Notes under the pieces: generated by a model
The model's database searches: none
Seen by the model: the letters and a program-made list of their open reading frames with translations, nothing else
What the model was told of the DNA's origin: nothing
Shown here: positions 51,278-51,314 of the stretch, piece after piece
Numbering within the stretch: position 1 is the first letter of the stretch
Layout of the letters: each line of letters begins with the position of its first letter
Program-made: the position numbers and the translations under genes
DNA from: Haloarcula japonica DSM 6131
GTDB taxonomy: Archaea; Halobacteriota; Halobacteria; Halobacteriales; Haloarculaceae
NCBI RefSeq assembly: GCF_000336635.1
Contig: NZ_AOLY01000037.1
Location: forward strand, 1 to 51,314
Direction of reading: 5' to 3'
DNA length: 51,314 bases

Positions 51278-51314
51278 CTGTCTCTTATACACATCTCTGA
51301 GCGGGCTGGCAAGG
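51278..51314. other. Library adapter (Tn5 mosaic end plus 454 primer B tail)
   Basis: Bases 51278-51296 are CTGTCTCTTATACACATCT, the complement of the mosaic end, and 51297-51314 are the complement of the 454 primer B 3' part. With 1-29, both window ends are artificial. Confidence 0.95.

Overview
The window is haloarchaeal, most like Haloarcula or a near relative. Proteins are acidic, GC-rich and Asp/Glu/Val-heavy. Promoters are archaeal: TATA-like boxes often lie 22-35 bases before the start codon, which suggests leaderless mRNAs. Many genes belong to families found mainly in Halobacteria (DUF5788, DUF5797, DUF5787, DUF373, HTH-10 regulators, geranylgeranyl reductase). Family names are from memory; no search was run. 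Both outermost ends (1-29 and 51278-51314) are transposase/454-style library adapters, not organism DNA, so the biological sequence is about 30-51277.

Layout. 0.03-2.8 kb: an AT-rich left edge with a 43-residue hydrophobic peptide ending in Gly-Pro, facing a CHAT (caspase-like) protease. 2.9-5.7 kb: DNA repair (DUF5788, PolX with PHP domain, Mut7-C protein). 5.7-8.8 kb: LolA-like surface protein divergent from a MacB-type ABC exporter. 8.8-18.5 kb: conserved housekeeping genes (NUDIX, S10 paralogue, M20 amidohydrolase, type IV pilin, geranylgeranyl reductase divergent from a 2Fe-2S ferredoxin, SpoIIM, CysD/CysH-like protein). 19-29.4 kb: MFS transporter, then a catabolic block: AMP-forming acyl-CoA synthetase, SDR dehydrogenase, a five-gene Liv ABC importer and an HTH-10 regulator. 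29.5-34.6 kb: GNAT, FKBP, methylmalonyl-CoA mutase large subunit and epimerase, a degenerate NUDIX and a sugar nucleotidyltransferase. The importer and the mutase/epimerase fit branched-chain amino acid or odd-chain acid catabolism through propionyl-CoA. 34.6-39.7 kb: translation and quality control (Dph6, DUF373, SppA, PAC2, NSUN methylase plus a separate PUA-like partner). 39.8-44.2 kb: Bax1 nuclease and XPB helicase separated by a DUF389 membrane protein. 44.3-45.4 kb: a secreted beta-helix protein with about ten 24-residue repeats.

45.5-51.1 kb: a 5.6-kb element integrated in the 3' end of tRNA-Pro(GGG), bounded by a 19-bp direct repeat. It carries a zinc-ribbon protein, a hairpin-rich candidate replication origin, a rolling-circle (HUH) Rep, an AT-rich membrane-anchored cargo protein, a winged-helix protein and a tyrosine integrase. 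No viral structural genes are seen, so it looks like an integrated plasmid.

The most unusual observation comes from joining the element's ends. In the excised circle one continuous 120-codon frame begins 20 bases after the integrase, runs through the att core and ends overlapping the zinc-ribbon gene. Integration would cut this gene in two, so site-specific recombination could switch a plasmid protein on in the circle and off in the chromosome. The second candidate system is the CHAT protease plus Gly-Pro peptide at the left edge.
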